Positions 28,540 through 37,318 are shown, numbered from the stretch's first letter. The stretch is DNA of 64,000 nucleotides from Paracidovorax anthurii (GCF_003269065.1 NZ_QLTA01000026.1:1-64000), one strand, 5' to 3'. Made by a program: numbers and translations. Notes: generated from the letters alone by a model not told the origin.

Positions 28540-30273
28540 ATGACCACCACCCCACGCAAACTACGCTCGGCCGAATGGTTCGGCACGGCCGACAAGAACG
28601 GCTTCATGTACCGCAGCTGGATGAAGAACCAGGGCATCCCGGACCACGCGTTCGACGGCCGCCCCATCATCGGCATCTGCAACACCTGGTCGGAACTCAC
28701 ACCCTGCAACGCGCACTTTCGCAAGATCGCCGAACACGTCAAGCGCGGCATCTATGAGGCGGGAGGGTTCCCGGTCGAATTCCCGGTGTTCTCCAACGGC
28801 GAGTCGAACCTGCGCCCCACCGCCATGCTCACGCGCAACCTGGCCAGCATGGACGTGGAGGAGGCCATCCGCGGCAACCCCATCGACGCCGTGGTGCTGC
28901 TGGTGGGCTGCGACAAGACCACCCCCGCCCTGCTGATGGGCGCGGCCAGCTGCGACGTGCCGGCCATCGTGGTCACGGGCGGCCCCATGCTCAACGGCAA
29001 GCTCGAAGGCAGGAACATCGGCTCGGGCACGGCCGTGTGGCAACTGCACGAGTCGCTCAAGGCCGGCGAGATCGAATTGCACCAGTTCCTGGCCGCCGAG
29101 GGCGGCATGTCGCGCTCGGCGGGCACCTGCAACACCATGGGGACGGCCTCGACCATGGCCTGCATGGCCGAAGCGCTGGGCACCTCGCTGCCGCACAACG
29201 CGGCCATCCCGGCGGTGGATGCGCGCCGCTATGTGCTGGCCCACATGTCGGGCCGGCGCATCGTGGAGATGGCCCACGAGGGGCTCACGCTCTCCAGGAT
29301 ATTGACGCGCGAGGCGTTCGAGAACGCCATCCGCACCAATGCCGCCATCGGCGGCTCGACCAACGCCGTGATCCACCTCAAGGCCATCGCGGGCCGCATC
29401 GGCGTGCCGCTGGACCTGGAGGACTGGACGCGCATCGGCCGCGGCACGCCCACGCTGGTGGACCTGCAGCCCTCGGGCCGCTTCCTGATGGAGGAGTTCT
29501 ACTACGCGGGCGGCCTGCCCGCCGTGCTGCGCCGCCTGGGCGAGAACGGCCTGCTGCCCCACCCGGGCGCGCTCACCGTCAACGGCAAGAGCCTGTGGGA
29601 CAACGTGCGCGAGGCACCGCAATACAACGACGAGGTGATCCGCCCGCTGGACAAGCCGCTGATCGCCGACGGCGGCATCTGCATCCTGCGCGGCAACCTG
29701 TCGCCGCGCGGCGCGGTGCTCAAGCCCTCGGCCGCCTCCCCCGAACTGCTCAGGCACCGGGGCCGCGCCGTGGTGTTCGAAAACCTGGAGCATTACAAGG
29801 CACGCATCATCGACGAGAGCCTGGACATCGACGCCAGTTGCGTGATGGTGATGAAGAACTGCGGCCCCAAGGGCTATCCGGGCATGGCCGAGGTGGGCAA
29901 CATGGGCCTGCCCCCAAAGCTGCTGCGCCAGGGCGTGAAGGACATGGTGCGCATCTCCGACGCGCGCATGAGCGGCACGGCCTACGGCACCGTGGTGCTG
30001 CACGTGGCGCCCGAGGCCGCCGCGGGCGGGCCGCTGGCCGCCGTGCGCGATGGCGACTACATCGAGCTGGACTGCGAGCAGGGCCGCCTGCACCTCGACA
30101 TCAGCGACGAGGAACTGGCCGCGCGCCTGGCCGCCCTCTCGGACACCGACCACGGCGGGCGGGGCGGCTACCAGCGCCTCTATGTGGACCACGTGCTGCA
30201 GGCCGACGAGGGCTGCGACTTCGATTTCCTCATCGGCTGCCGGGGTTCTGCCGTGCCGCGCCATTCGCACTGA
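28540..30273 (+). CDS. araC: IlvD/Edd-family L-arabonate (sugar acid) dehydratase
   Basis: 577 residues, the size of sugar-acid dehydratases of this family. The three iron-sulfur cysteines are visible: C56 (SELTPCNAHF), C124 (VGCDKTTPA) and C197 (SAGTCNTMG), at the spacing known for the [2Fe-2S] enzyme of Rhizobium. The catalytic-type region RISDARMSGTAYGTV lies near 470. The reaction is L-arabonate to 2-keto-3-deoxy-L-arabonate (EC 4.2.1.25); enzymes of this group often accept D-galactonate or D-fuconate as well. The next gene takes the product. The symbol follows the naming used for the Azospirillum pathway, not the E. coli AraC regulator. Confidence 0.9.
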   Translation: MTTTPRKLRSAEWFGTADKNGFMYRSWMKNQGIPDHAFDGRPIIGICNTWSELTPCNAHFRKIAEHVKRGIYEAGGFPVEFPVFSNGESNLRPTAMLTRNLASMDVEEAIRGNPIDAVVLLVGCDKTTPALLMGAASCDVPAIVVTGGPMLNGKLEGRNIGSGTAVWQLHESLKAGEIELHQFLAAEGGMSRSAGTCNTMGTASTMACMAEALGTSLPHNAAIPAVDARRYVLAHMSGRRIVEMAHEGLTLSRILTREAFENAIRTNAAIGGSTNAVIHLKAIAGRIGVPLDLEDWTRIGRGTPTLVDLQPSGRFLMEEFYYAGGLPAVLRRLGENGLLPHPGALTVNGKSLWDNVREAPQYNDEVIRPLDKPLIADGGICILRGNLSPRGAVLKPSAASPELLRHRGRAVVFENLEHYKARIIDESLDIDASCVMVMKNCGPKGYPGMAEVGNMGLPPKLLRQGVKDMVRISDARMSGTAYGTVVLHVAPEAAAGGPLAAVRDGDYIELDCEQGRLHLDISDEELAARLAALSDTDHGGRGGYQRLYVDHVLQADEGCDFDFLIGCRGSAVPRHSH

Positions 30274-30295
30274 TGCCCCCTTTTCCCGCAACGAC

Positions 30296-31234
30296 ATGCA
30301 AGCAACAACCTCATCCCGGCCGCCCCGCTACCGCGGCATCTTCCCGGTGGTGCCGACCACCTTCCATGAGGACGGAAGCCTGGACCTGGGCAGCCAGAAA
30401 CGCTGCCTCGACTTCATGATCGATGCCGGCGTGGACGGCGTGTGCATCCTGGCCAACTTCTCCGAGCAGTTCTCGCTCTCGGATGCCGAGCGCGAGACGC
30501 TCACCCGCCTGTCGCTGGAGCACGTGGCCGGCCGCGTGCCCGTGATCGTCACCACCACGCACTACGGCACCCGCGTGTGCGCGGAGCGCAGCCGTGCGGC
30601 GCAGGACATGGGCGCGGCCATGGTGATGGTCATGCCGCCCTACCACGGCGCCACCTTCCGTGTGCCCGAGGCGCAGATCTACGAGTTCTATGCCCGCGTG
30701 TCGGACGCCATCGGCATTCCCATCATGGTGCAGGACGCGCCCGCCAGCGGCACCGTGCTCCCGGCCCCGTTCCTCGCGCGCATGGCGCAGGAGATCGAGC
30801 ATCTGGCTTACTTCAAGATCGAGGTGCCCGGCGCCGCCAGCAAGCTGCGCGAGCTGATCCGCCTGGGCGGCTCGGCCATCGAAGGCCCCTGGGACGGCGA
30901 GGAAGCCATCACCCTGCTGGCCGACCTGGACGCCGGCGCCACCGGCGCCATGACGGGCGGGGCATTTCCCGACGGCATCCGCCCCATCATCGAGGCGCAC
31001 CGCCAGGGCGACGCCGACCAGGCCTTCGCGCTCTACCAGCGCTGGCTGCCGCTCATCAACCACGAGAACCGCCAGGGCGGCATCCTGACCGCCAAGGCAT
31101 TGATGAAGGAAGGCGGCGTGATCGCCTGCGAGGCTGGCCGCCACCCCTTCCCCGCCATGCACCCCGAGGTGCGGCGGGGCCTGATCGGCATCGCGCGCCG
31201 GCTCGACCCGCTGGTGCTGCGCTGGGCCAGGTAA
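30296..31234 (+). CDS. araD: 2-keto-3-deoxy-L-arabonate dehydratase, DHDPS/NAL superfamily
   Basis: 312 residues from ATG 30296, which gives the usual family length; the frame is open further upstream but that is an overlap shadow. It is a TIM-barrel protein of the dihydrodipicolinate synthase group: GIFPVVPTTFHEDGSLD at the N-terminus, GVCILANFSEQFSLS (phosphate-loop region), MVMPPYHGATF, and FKIEVPG with the Schiff-base lysine. It dehydrates and deaminates-like opens the keto-deoxy acid to 2-oxoglutarate semialdehyde (EC 4.2.1.43), substrate of the aldehyde dehydrogenase at the head of the operon. The araD symbol follows Azospirillum pathway naming. An aldolase activity is the alternative for this fold. 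Confidence 0.87.
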   Translation: MQATTSSRPPRYRGIFPVVPTTFHEDGSLDLGSQKRCLDFMIDAGVDGVCILANFSEQFSLSDAERETLTRLSLEHVAGRVPVIVTTTHYGTRVCAERSRAAQDMGAAMVMVMPPYHGATFRVPEAQIYEFYARVSDAIGIPIMVQDAPASGTVLPAPFLARMAQEIEHLAYFKIEVPGAASKLRELIRLGGSAIEGPWDGEEAITLLADLDAGATGAMTGGAFPDGIRPIIEAHRQGDADQAFALYQRWLPLINHENRQGGILTAKALMKEGGVIACEAGRHPFPAMHPEVRRGLIGIARRLDPLVLRWAR

Positions 31235-31241
31235 GCCACCC

Positions 31242-32276
31242 ATGACAGACACCGCCAACCATTGCGACACCCGCCTGGTGGCCCTCGACTGGGGCACCAG
31301 CTCCCTGCGGGCTTTCCGCCTGGGCGCGGACGGGCAGGTGCTGGAGCTGCGCCACCGCCCCTGGGGCATCATGAACCTGCCACCCGCACCGGGTGGCGAG
31401 GCGGGCGCGGAGCCCGGCGCGGCCTTCGAGCGCGCCCTGCAGGACGCCTGCGGCGATTGGCTGGCCGCCGGGCCTTCGCTGCCCCTGCTGGCCTGCGGCA
31501 TGGTGGGCAGCGCGCAAGGCTGGCGCGAAGCCAGGTACCTGGATGCCCCGGCATCGCTGGACGACCTGGCACGCGGCCTGACGGTGGTGGATCGCGGCAC
31601 TGCAGCGCCGATGCACGTCGTGCCCGGACTGCTGCAGCGCGCGGGCCTGCCCGATGTGATGCGCGGGGAAGAAACGCAGGTGCTCGGCGTGCTGGCCGAC
31701 GCCTCCCTGGCAGGTGACGGCCCCTTGCTGATCGGCCTGCCCGGCACGCACAGCAAATGGGTCGTGGCGCACCAGCGCAGCATCCTGCGGTTCCACACCT
31801 TCATGACGGGCGAGGTGTTCGCGGCGCTGCGCGGGCACACCATCCTGGGCAAGACGATGCAAGCGCCGGCCGAGCCCGACGATGCCGCATTCGTCCGCGG
31901 GCTGGAAGTCGCGCGCGGCAGCGAGGCCGACCTGGGCCTGCTCTCCCACATCTTCAGTACCCGCACGCTGGGCCTTACCGGCGTGCTGGCCGCTGGCGCA
32001 CAGGCAGACTATCTCTCCGGCATCCTCATCGGCCACGAGATCGCCAGCCTCGCGCGCCTGCAGCAGCCCCCCGGCGCCGCACCATGCAGGCTGGTGCTGT
32101 GCGGCGAGCCTGACCTCTGCCGGCGCTATGCGCTGGCCCTGCGCACCCATGGCTTTGCGCCACCCGCCATCGCCGCGCAAGCCACGGCCACCGGGCTGTG
32201 GCAGATCGCGCAGGCGGCCGGCCTGCTTGCACCCGGCACGCCGCAATCCCCGTCCTCCAGGAACTTGGCCGCATGA
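31242..32276 (+). CDS. dgoK: 2-dehydro-3-deoxygalactonokinase
   Basis: 344 residues. DgoK features: N-terminal [16 protein letters not shown] (phosphate-1 motif of the ASKHA fold), [30 protein letters not shown] and [11 protein letters not shown]. It phosphorylates 2-keto-3-deoxy-D-galactonate at O6 with ATP (EC 2.7.1.58), the third enzyme of the De Ley-Doudoroff route. It begins 7 bp after the upstream gene and its stop overlaps the dgoA start in ATGA. Kinase, aldolase and dehydratase form a contiguous dgoKAD set. Confidence 0.92.
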   Translation: MTDTANHCDTRLVALDWGTSSLRAFRLGADGQVLELRHRPWGIMNLPPAPGGEAGAEPGAAFERALQDACGDWLAAGPSLPLLACGMVGSAQGWREARYLDAPASLDDLARGLTVVDRGTAAPMHVVPGLLQRAGLPDVMRGEETQVLGVLADASLAGDGPLLIGLPGTHSKWVVAHQRSILRFHTFMTGEVFAALRGHTILGKTMQAPAEPDDAAFVRGLEVARGSEADLGLLSHIFSTRTLGLTGVLAAGAQADYLSGILIGHEIASLARLQQPPGAAPCRLVLCGEPDLCRRYALALRTHGFAPPAIAAQATATGLWQIAQAAGLLAPGTPQSPSSRNLAA

Positions 32277-33004
32277 ACCCGATCGACAAGCACCTGTCCG
32301 GCGCCATGCAGCACTGCGGGCTGATCGCAATCCTGCGCGGTATCCAGCCCCAGGAGGCGGCCACCATGGGCCACGCGCTGTACGGCGCGGGCTTTCGCAC
32401 CATCGAGGTGCCGCTCAACTCGCCGGAGCCGCTGGCCAGCATCCGCCTGCTGCGCGACGCACTGCCCGCCGACTGCCTGGTGGGTGCAGGCACCGTGCTG
32501 TCGGCGCAGGCCTGCGCCGACGTGGCTGCGGCGGGCGGGCAGATCATCGTCATGCCGCACAGCGATCCGGAGGTAATCCGCGCGGCCAGGGCCGCCGGCA
32601 TGGCCTGCGTGCCCGGCGTGGCCACGCTGACCGAAGCCTTCGCCGCGCTGGCGGCGGGCGTCCACATGCTCAAGCTGTTCCCGGCCGAGGCCCTGCCGCC
32701 CCCAGTGCTCAAGGCCTGGCGGGCCGTGATCACGCCCTCCGTGGCGCTGATTCCCGTGGGCGGCATCGTGCCCGAAAGCATCGCCACGTATGCGGCCGCC
32801 GGAGCCAGCGGCTTCGGCCTGGGATCGGCCCTCTACCGCCCGGGCGACAGCGCCGCCAGCGTGGCCCGCAAGGCCGCGGCGTTCGTCGAAGCCTGGCACG
32901 GCGCCTATGTCGCGGCCCGTGGTGCGGCATCTGGTGCGCCGATTGGCGGCGCACCCAGACCATCTTCGTCCTCCCCACCCGCGTCCTCCGCATCGCCTCC
33001 ATGA
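32273..33004 (+). CDS. dgoA: 2-dehydro-3-deoxy-6-phosphogalactonate aldolase
   Basis: 243 residues from ATG 32273. It belongs to the KDPG/KDPGal class I aldolases: ILRGI near 20-24, E45 in RTIEVPLNS as the general acid/base, GAGTVLS, and K134 in HMLKLFPAE as the Schiff-base lysine, then PVGGI and GLGSALY. It cleaves KDPGal to pyruvate and D-glyceraldehyde-3-phosphate (EC 4.1.2.21). Known enzymes are near 205 residues; here a C-terminal tail of about 35 residues rich in Ala, Gly, Pro and Ser is added before the dgoD start. The 4-bp ATGA overlaps on both sides suggest coupled translation. Confidence 0.92.
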   Translation: MNPIDKHLSGAMQHCGLIAILRGIQPQEAATMGHALYGAGFRTIEVPLNSPEPLASIRLLRDALPADCLVGAGTVLSAQACADVAAAGGQIIVMPHSDPEVIRAARAAGMACVPGVATLTEAFAALAAGVHMLKLFPAEALPPPVLKAWRAVITPSVALIPVGGIVPESIATYAAAGASGFGLGSALYRPGDSAASVARKAAAFVEAWHGAYVAARGAASGAPIGGAPRPSSSSPPASSASPP

Positions 33005-34149
33005 AGATCACCCGACTGACCACGTTCCTGGTGCCCCCGCGCTGGTGCTTCCTGAAGATCGAGACCGACGAAGGCCTCGTCGGCTGGGGCGAGCCCATCC
33101 TGGAAGGCCGGGCGCACACCGTCGCCGCCGCCGTCGAGGAACTGGGCGACTACCTGATCGGCAAGGACCCGCGCCACATCGAGGACCACTGGACGGTGCT
33201 GTACCGCGGCGGCTTCTACCGGGGTGGCGGCGTGCACATGAGCGCGCTGGCCGGCATCGACCAGGCGCTGTGGGACATCAAGGGCAAGGCGCTGGGCGTG
33301 CCGGTGTCCGAGCTGCTGGGCGGCAACGTGCGCGACCGTATCCGCGTCTATAGCTGGATCGGTGGCGACCGCCCCGGCGAAACCGCGCGGCAGGCCCGGG
33401 ACGCCGTGGCCCGGGGATTCACCGCCGTGAAGATGAACGGCACGGAAGAGCTGCAGTACGTGGACAGCTTCGACAAGGTGGAGCGCTGCCTGCAGAACGT
33501 AGCCGCCGTGCGCGAGGCGGTCGGCCCGCACGTGGGCATCGGGGTGGACTTCCATGGCCGCGTGCACCGTCCCATGGCCAAGATTCTCATCAAGGAACTG
33601 GAGCCCTACCGGCTGATGTTCATCGAGGAGCCGGTGCTCAGCGAGCATGGCGAAGCGCTCAAGGAAGTGGCGCGCCTGTCGTCCACCCCCATCGCGCTCG
33701 GCGAGCGGCTGTACTCGCGCTGGGATTTCAAGCGCGTGCTGTCCGAGGGCTGCGTGGACATCATCCAGCCCGACCCGTCGCATGCTGGCGGGATCACCGA
33801 AACCCGCAAGATCGCGTCCATGGCCGAAGCCTACGACGTGGCGCTGGCGCTGCACTGCCCCCTGGGGCCCATCGCCCTGGCCGCCAACCTGCAGATCGAC
33901 GCCGTCTGCTACAACGCCTTCATCCAGGAACAAAGCCTGGGCATCCACTACAACCAGGACAACGACCTGATGGACTACGTGTCCAACCCGCAGGTGTTCG
34001 CCTACCAGGACGGCATGGTCGCCATCCCGCGCGGACCCGGGCTGGGCATCGAGGTCAATGAAGCCTATGTGCGGGAGCGCGCGCGACAAGGCCACCGCTG
34101 GCGCAACCCCGTGTGGCGCCACCGGGATGGGAGTTTTGCCGAGTGGTGA
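33001..34149 (+). CDS. dgoD: D-galactonate dehydratase, enolase superfamily
   Basis: 382 residues, the same length as E. coli DgoD. Metal ligands D183 (VDFHGR), E209 (MFIEEPV) and E235 (ALGERLYSR) stand at the expected positions, H185 is the general acid, and the [12 protein letters not shown] segment carries the second catalytic His near 285. It removes water from D-galactonate to give 2-keto-3-deoxy-D-galactonate (EC 4.2.1.6), feeding DgoK and DgoA. It is the last gene of the catabolic operon. No convincing terminator follows. Confidence 0.94.
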   Translation: MKITRLTTFLVPPRWCFLKIETDEGLVGWGEPILEGRAHTVAAAVEELGDYLIGKDPRHIEDHWTVLYRGGFYRGGGVHMSALAGIDQALWDIKGKALGVPVSELLGGNVRDRIRVYSWIGGDRPGETARQARDAVARGFTAVKMNGTEELQYVDSFDKVERCLQNVAAVREAVGPHVGIGVDFHGRVHRPMAKILIKELEPYRLMFIEEPVLSEHGEALKEVARLSSTPIALGERLYSRWDFKRVLSEGCVDIIQPDPSHAGGITETRKIASMAEAYDVALALHCPLGPIALAANLQIDAVCYNAFIQEQSLGIHYNQDNDLMDYVSNPQVFAYQDGMVAIPRGPGLGIEVNEAYVRERARQGHRWRNPVWRHRDGSFAEW

Positions 34150-34236
34150 GGTGAAGCCACCGCGAAAACCTGAACCACCTTGAAGTAGAGAGGCTCCCCC
34201 AGATCGACCGGTTGAATCCGCCGCCCATCGCGAACA

Positions 34237-34690
34237 TCATGGGCGCGGAATCCCACCGAGAAACCCCAAGACCGCTGTAGCTGCAGCCGACGGTGCTGCC
34301 TGAAGCAGGCAGTGCGGGCCCTGCACCTCCTGCACGAATGTCTGCGGGCACACTGATTGAACGATCTTCGACGCGCTCTCCGGGACCAGGTGGTCTTCGT
34401 TCGCCCGGAGATACAGGACAGGAATGGAGAGACCTCTAGCCTCTGAGGTCACATCGACGCTCGCCACCGCCCTCAGTCTTTGTCGAAGGATCCCCCCGGT
34501 ATCGATGCGATGGCCCGGCGCAGAAGTTCGGTGATCTGCGGCGTTCTGATCCTTCCGAGCAAAAGGGCAGCCACGATCGAAATGGGTGGCATCGGTGCAG
34601 GTAGCCGGCTCACCAGCGCCATCGCCGTGCATACCCATGGCCGGGGACGACAAAGGAAGGTGCAGCACAGCACCAGCCCCATCACTCGGC
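34237..34690 (-). pseudogene. Alpha/beta-hydrolase remnant with frameshift
   Basis: Two minus-strand frames join into one hydrolase-like C-terminal half. The first (to about 34490) reads GLVLCCTFL ... VSRLPAPMPPISIVAALLLG and TPQITELLRRAIASIPGG. The second continues ILRQRLRAVASVDV and then LSIPVLYLRANEDHLVPES, QEVQGPHCLLQAAPSAA, which looks like the strand-Asp and catalytic-His end of a BioH/pimeloyl-ester-type hydrolase. The switch of frame near 34480-34495 and the lack of the nucleophile half show a decayed gene. It occupies the gap between the sugar operon and the ankyrin gene. The 34150-34236 and 34691-34819 flanks show nothing clear. Confidence 0.6.
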
Positions 34691-34819
34691 GCCTTCATCC
34701 GGAGTCGCCAACAGGCCATGGCCCAAATACCACGCCGATGGCAAGATGTGGAGTAGGTAGACCGGTTCCGGCCCCGTAGCGGACATGCTGACCAAACTTT
34801 TCACACGCAGGAGACCCCC

Positions 34820-35446
34820 GTGCCTCGGCCGTCAAAAACCTCACTTTTCGCCGCTGTGAAGAACTGGGATTCCGCCTCGGTGGCGAAGACCCTGGATGAA
34901 GCGCCGCAATTGATACATGCAGCCGACCCGCAGGGGCGCATGTCCATCCACCTCGCCTGCGCAGTGAAGCCGGGTGCCGCATCGCTGGCCGAGCCGCATG
35001 GCATTGAAACCGTGACCGCCCTGCTCGATGCTGGCGCTGACCTCGAAGCCGCCGTGCCCATGCCGCAGGACGAGGGGGATTTTCGGGCCACACCGCTCTG
35101 GTATGCAGTGGCGCGGGGCGAGAACCATGCGCTCGCCCGCTTCCTTATCGGGCGAGGAGCGAACACCAGCTTTTCCCTCTGGGCTGCCGTGCAGCGCGAT
35201 GACGCGGCCCTGTGCCGCATGCTGCTGCAGGCACAACCCGATCTGAACCTGAGGGCGCACGGCGAAACCCCGATTTTCTACGCCGCCCGGTTGCAAAGAC
35301 TCCAGGCGCTGGACCTGCTGATCGACGCCGGAGCGGATGTCTCCATTGCCGACGACCAGGGGCGCGACGCCGTCACCATCGCACGGGCACGCCGCCTGCC
35401 GGCCGCATTCATAGAGCGGCTGGAGAACTTGAAAAAGCCGCGTTAG
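34820..35446 (+). CDS. Ankyrin-repeat protein
   Basis: 208 residues with a GTG start at 34820 preceded by CAGGAG. Four to five ankyrin units can be seen: IHLACAVKPGAAS...TVTALLDAGADLE, TPLWYAVARGENHALARFLIGRGAN, SLWAAVQRDDAALCRMLLQAQPDLN, TPIFYAARLQRLQALDLLIDAGADVS, followed by a degenerate closing unit. There is no signal peptide or membrane segment, so it is probably cytoplasmic and works by binding another protein. Its partner is unknown. It stands alone between the hydrolase remnant and the defence island. Confidence 0.85.
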   Translation: MPRPSKTSLFAAVKNWDSASVAKTLDEAPQLIHAADPQGRMSIHLACAVKPGAASLAEPHGIETVTALLDAGADLEAAVPMPQDEGDFRATPLWYAVARGENHALARFLIGRGANTSFSLWAAVQRDDAALCRMLLQAQPDLNLRAHGETPIFYAARLQRLQALDLLIDAGADVSIADDQGRDAVTIARARRLPAAFIERLENLKKPR

Positions 35447-35540
35447 TGCAAGAATGGCGGCAGCTTTCGGCCGAGGCTGTGTGGAAGCTACTCCGGCCCT
35501 CGCCTATATTGCCTCAACGCAGTACTGACTCCGACAAATA

Positions 35541-35610
35541 AAGTTCGTCGAGATCCTCGCTCATTAGTTGTTGATTTTTCGACACTTGCGCATTGCGCGA
35601 AAGTTCGTCG
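35541..35610 (+). repeat. Direct repeat AAGTTCGTCG, two copies 60 bp apart
   Basis: Copies at 35541-35550 and 35601-35610, followed by AGAT and GAGAT respectively. The spacing is close to six helical turns, so both copies face the same side of the DNA, which suits a cooperative protein-binding site. A third imperfect copy lies at 35655-35666. Confidence 0.55.
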
Positions 35611-35716
35611 GAGATTTCCAAACAGAAAGTGGACCTTGCACCGTCGCAAATATAGTCCGTCGGAACGGAACGAAGCGATAGCTTTGCCGTCGCCCTTCAT
35701 TCGACCCAAGGAATCT

Positions 35717-35736
35717 ATTTTCCTTCTCAGGAAAAT
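35717..35736. promoter_or_regulatory. Perfect 8-bp-arm hairpin before the regulator start
   Basis: ATTTTCCT, loop TCTC, AGGAAAAT. It ends 15 bases before GTG 35752 and 8 bases before a short ATG-led frame of four codons (ATG GCG CGT GAC TAA, 35745-35759) that overlaps that GTG. It might be an operator, or an RNA stem that hides the AGGA sequence from ribosomes. Confidence 0.45.
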
Positions 35737-35751
35737 TTCTTATCATGGCGC

Positions 35752-37284
35752 GTGACTAACAAGCAATGGCTCATCTCCTGGATTGGCAACGCCGACCATC
35801 AGGCCTCCGAAGGCGCGCCGGCCTCTGGGAATGGCCCGATCGCGACGGCGCTGACCGATGCTCCAAGGTTTGATCGGGTCTGCCTGCTGACCAACTACCC
35901 CCATGAGCGCAGTGCCGCCTACTGTGCTTGGCTTGAGCGGCGCTGTGGCTACGACGCCGCCGCCGTGGATCTCCAGGAGATCGGCCTTCGTAGCCCCATC
36001 GACTACGCATCGATCTACGACGAGGTCAGCAAACACCTCAAGGACCTTGGCCTCCCCCGCCCAGACGTCGAACTCACCTTTCACTTGAGCCCTGGCACCC
36101 CCGCCATGGCGGCCATCTGGATCATGCTGGCGAAGACCCGCTTCCCGGCCAAGTTGATCCAGACCTCGAAGGAACACGGCCTCGAGTCGGTGGACTTCTC
36201 GTTCGATCTGGCCAACGATTTCCTGCCCGAGTTCCTTCAGCGCAGTGCGGAACGGATTGAGCGCTTGGCCCAAGGCCCCACGGAGAGCGCTCCGGAGTTC
36301 AGCAAGATCCTTCATCAGAGCGACGCTGTGCGCCAGCAGGTGTTGCTCGCCCGTCGGATCGCCGCCCACGATGTCCCCGTCCTTATCCTTGGCGAGACCG
36401 GCACGGGCAAGGAGCTCTTCTCTGAAGCCATCTGTGCCGCCAGCGAGCGAGCTGGCAAGCCCTTCGTTGCCGTCAATTGCGGAGCCATCGCGCCCGAGCT
36501 GGCCAATTCCGAGCTCTTCGGTCATTTGAAGGGGGCATTCACAGGTGCAGTTGCCGCTCGCAAGGGGCATTTCCAGGAAGCCAACGGTGGCACCCTGTTC
36601 CTCGACGAGGTCGGCGACCTCCCCCTCGAAACCCAGGTGCGACTTCTGCGCGCCTTGCAGGCCAAGGAAGTCACGCCGCTCGGAGACTCAAAGCCGGTCA
36701 AGGTTGATGTTCGGATCATTGCCGCGACACACCGAGATTTGGCAGCGGACGTGGCTGCCGGCCGCTTTCGAGAAGACCTGTTCCACCGCCTGGCCGTTGG
36801 CATCCTCCGCCTCCCACCGCTCCGGGAGCGCGATGGCGACACTGACCTACTCGCAGACGCGTTCCTGGCCCAGATCAACGCCGACGCGCAGGGCAGGCCA
36901 GAAGCGCAAGAGAAGAAACTTTCCGCCAGTGCAAGAAAACTTCTCGCGCAACATCCTTGGCCGGGCAATATCCGGGAGCTGTATCACACGCTGCTAAGGG
37001 CGGCGATCTGGTCTCCTGGCCCAGCAATTCAGGCGGAAGACCTGCAGGCCGCTCTGCTTCAGGTCCAGCCAGCCGACCAACGCCTTTTCAGCCGAAAATT
37101 GACGCAAGGCTTTGATTTACAAAAACTTTTGGATGACGTCTCACGCGACTACATTGCCAAAGCACTCAAGCAAACGGGTGACCGTAAGACCACCGCCGCC
37201 AAGATGCTCGGCTTCGCCAATCATCAAACGTTGGGCAATTGGATGAAGCGCCTGGGGCTGGAAACGCAGGAACAACACGACTAG
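35752..37284 (+). CDS. RtcR-like CARF-domain sigma54-dependent transcriptional activator
   Basis: 510 residues, GTG start. The N-terminal region (about 1-165) looks like an RtcR-type CARF sensor: SWIGNADHQAS and VCLLTNYPHE early, then TFHLSPGTPAMAAIWIMLA and FPAKLIQTSKEHG, comparable to LPARLIQSSP in E. coli RtcR. The AAA+ core (about 185-420) has Walker A GETGTGKE, the sigma54-contact loop GAFTGA, Walker B GTLFLDEVGDLP, sensor region ATHRDL, arginine-finger region FREDLFHRL, and HPWPGNIREL. The C-terminal Fis-type helix-turn-helix is KTTAAKMLGF ... TLGNWMKRLGL. RtcR responds to RNA ends in RNA repair. Here the gene heads a restriction/defence island and three sigma54-type promoters follow, so it is the likely switch for that island. 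The ligand is unknown; no nucleotide cyclase or rtcAB is in the window. Confidence 0.88.
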   Translation: MTNKQWLISWIGNADHQASEGAPASGNGPIATALTDAPRFDRVCLLTNYPHERSAAYCAWLERRCGYDAAAVDLQEIGLRSPIDYASIYDEVSKHLKDLGLPRPDVELTFHLSPGTPAMAAIWIMLAKTRFPAKLIQTSKEHGLESVDFSFDLANDFLPEFLQRSAERIERLAQGPTESAPEFSKILHQSDAVRQQVLLARRIAAHDVPVLILGETGTGKELFSEAICAASERAGKPFVAVNCGAIAPELANSELFGHLKGAFTGAVAARKGHFQEANGGTLFLDEVGDLPLETQVRLLRALQAKEVTPLGDSKPVKVDVRIIAATHRDLAADVAAGRFREDLFHRLAVGILRLPPLRERDGDTDLLADAFLAQINADAQGRPEAQEKKLSASARKLLAQHPWPGNIRELYHTLLRAAIWSPGPAIQAEDLQAALLQVQPADQRLFSRKLTQGFDLQKLLDDVSRDYIAKALKQTGDRKTTAAKMLGFANHQTLGNWMKRLGLETQEQHD

Positions 37285-37291
37285 GAGAGGC

Positions 37292-37307
37292 TGGCACGGC
37301 TTTCGCA
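37292..37307 (+). promoter_or_regulatory. Sigma54-type promoter upstream of hsdR
   Basis: TGGCACGGCTTTCGCA. GG at 37293-37294 and GC at 37305-37306 are separated by exactly 10 bases, as sigma54 requires. The -24 block TGGCACG is consensus; the -12 block is TCGCA instead of TTGCA. Predicted transcription start is near 37318. It lies 7 bp after the activator's stop codon. Confidence 0.72.
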
Positions 37308-37318
37308 AAACACGAGGC

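Larger units (their letters stand above)
35447..35751. promoter_or_regulatory. 305-bp gene-free control region upstream of the CARF-sigma54 regulator
   Basis: No credible gene is present. The stretch is more AT-rich than its flanks. It holds a direct repeat AAGTTCGTCG at 35541-35550 and again at 35601-35610, exactly 60 bp apart, and a related GTCCGTCGGAAC at 35655-35666. A perfect hairpin ATTTTCCT-TCTC-AGGAAAAT lies at 35717-35736 just before the regulator start. These fit a control region for the regulator gene, with the repeats as operator candidates. No match to a sigma54 promoter was seen here. Confidence 0.5.

Noticed and set aside
34150-34236. Coding continuation downstream of dgoD resembling part of another gene
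   Set aside because: Short frames on both strands give no recognisable sequence; treated as non-coding or too decayed to name.
34695-35296. Minus-strand frames of 132 to 151 codons opposite the ankyrin gene
   Set aside because: The plus-strand ankyrin units and the GTG with ribosome site explain this region; the antisense frames show nothing.
35541-35666. CRISPR array suggested by repeats near a CARF-domain gene
   Set aside because: Only two exact 10-bp copies and one weak copy; no 25-40-bp repeats, no regular spacers and no cas genes in the window.
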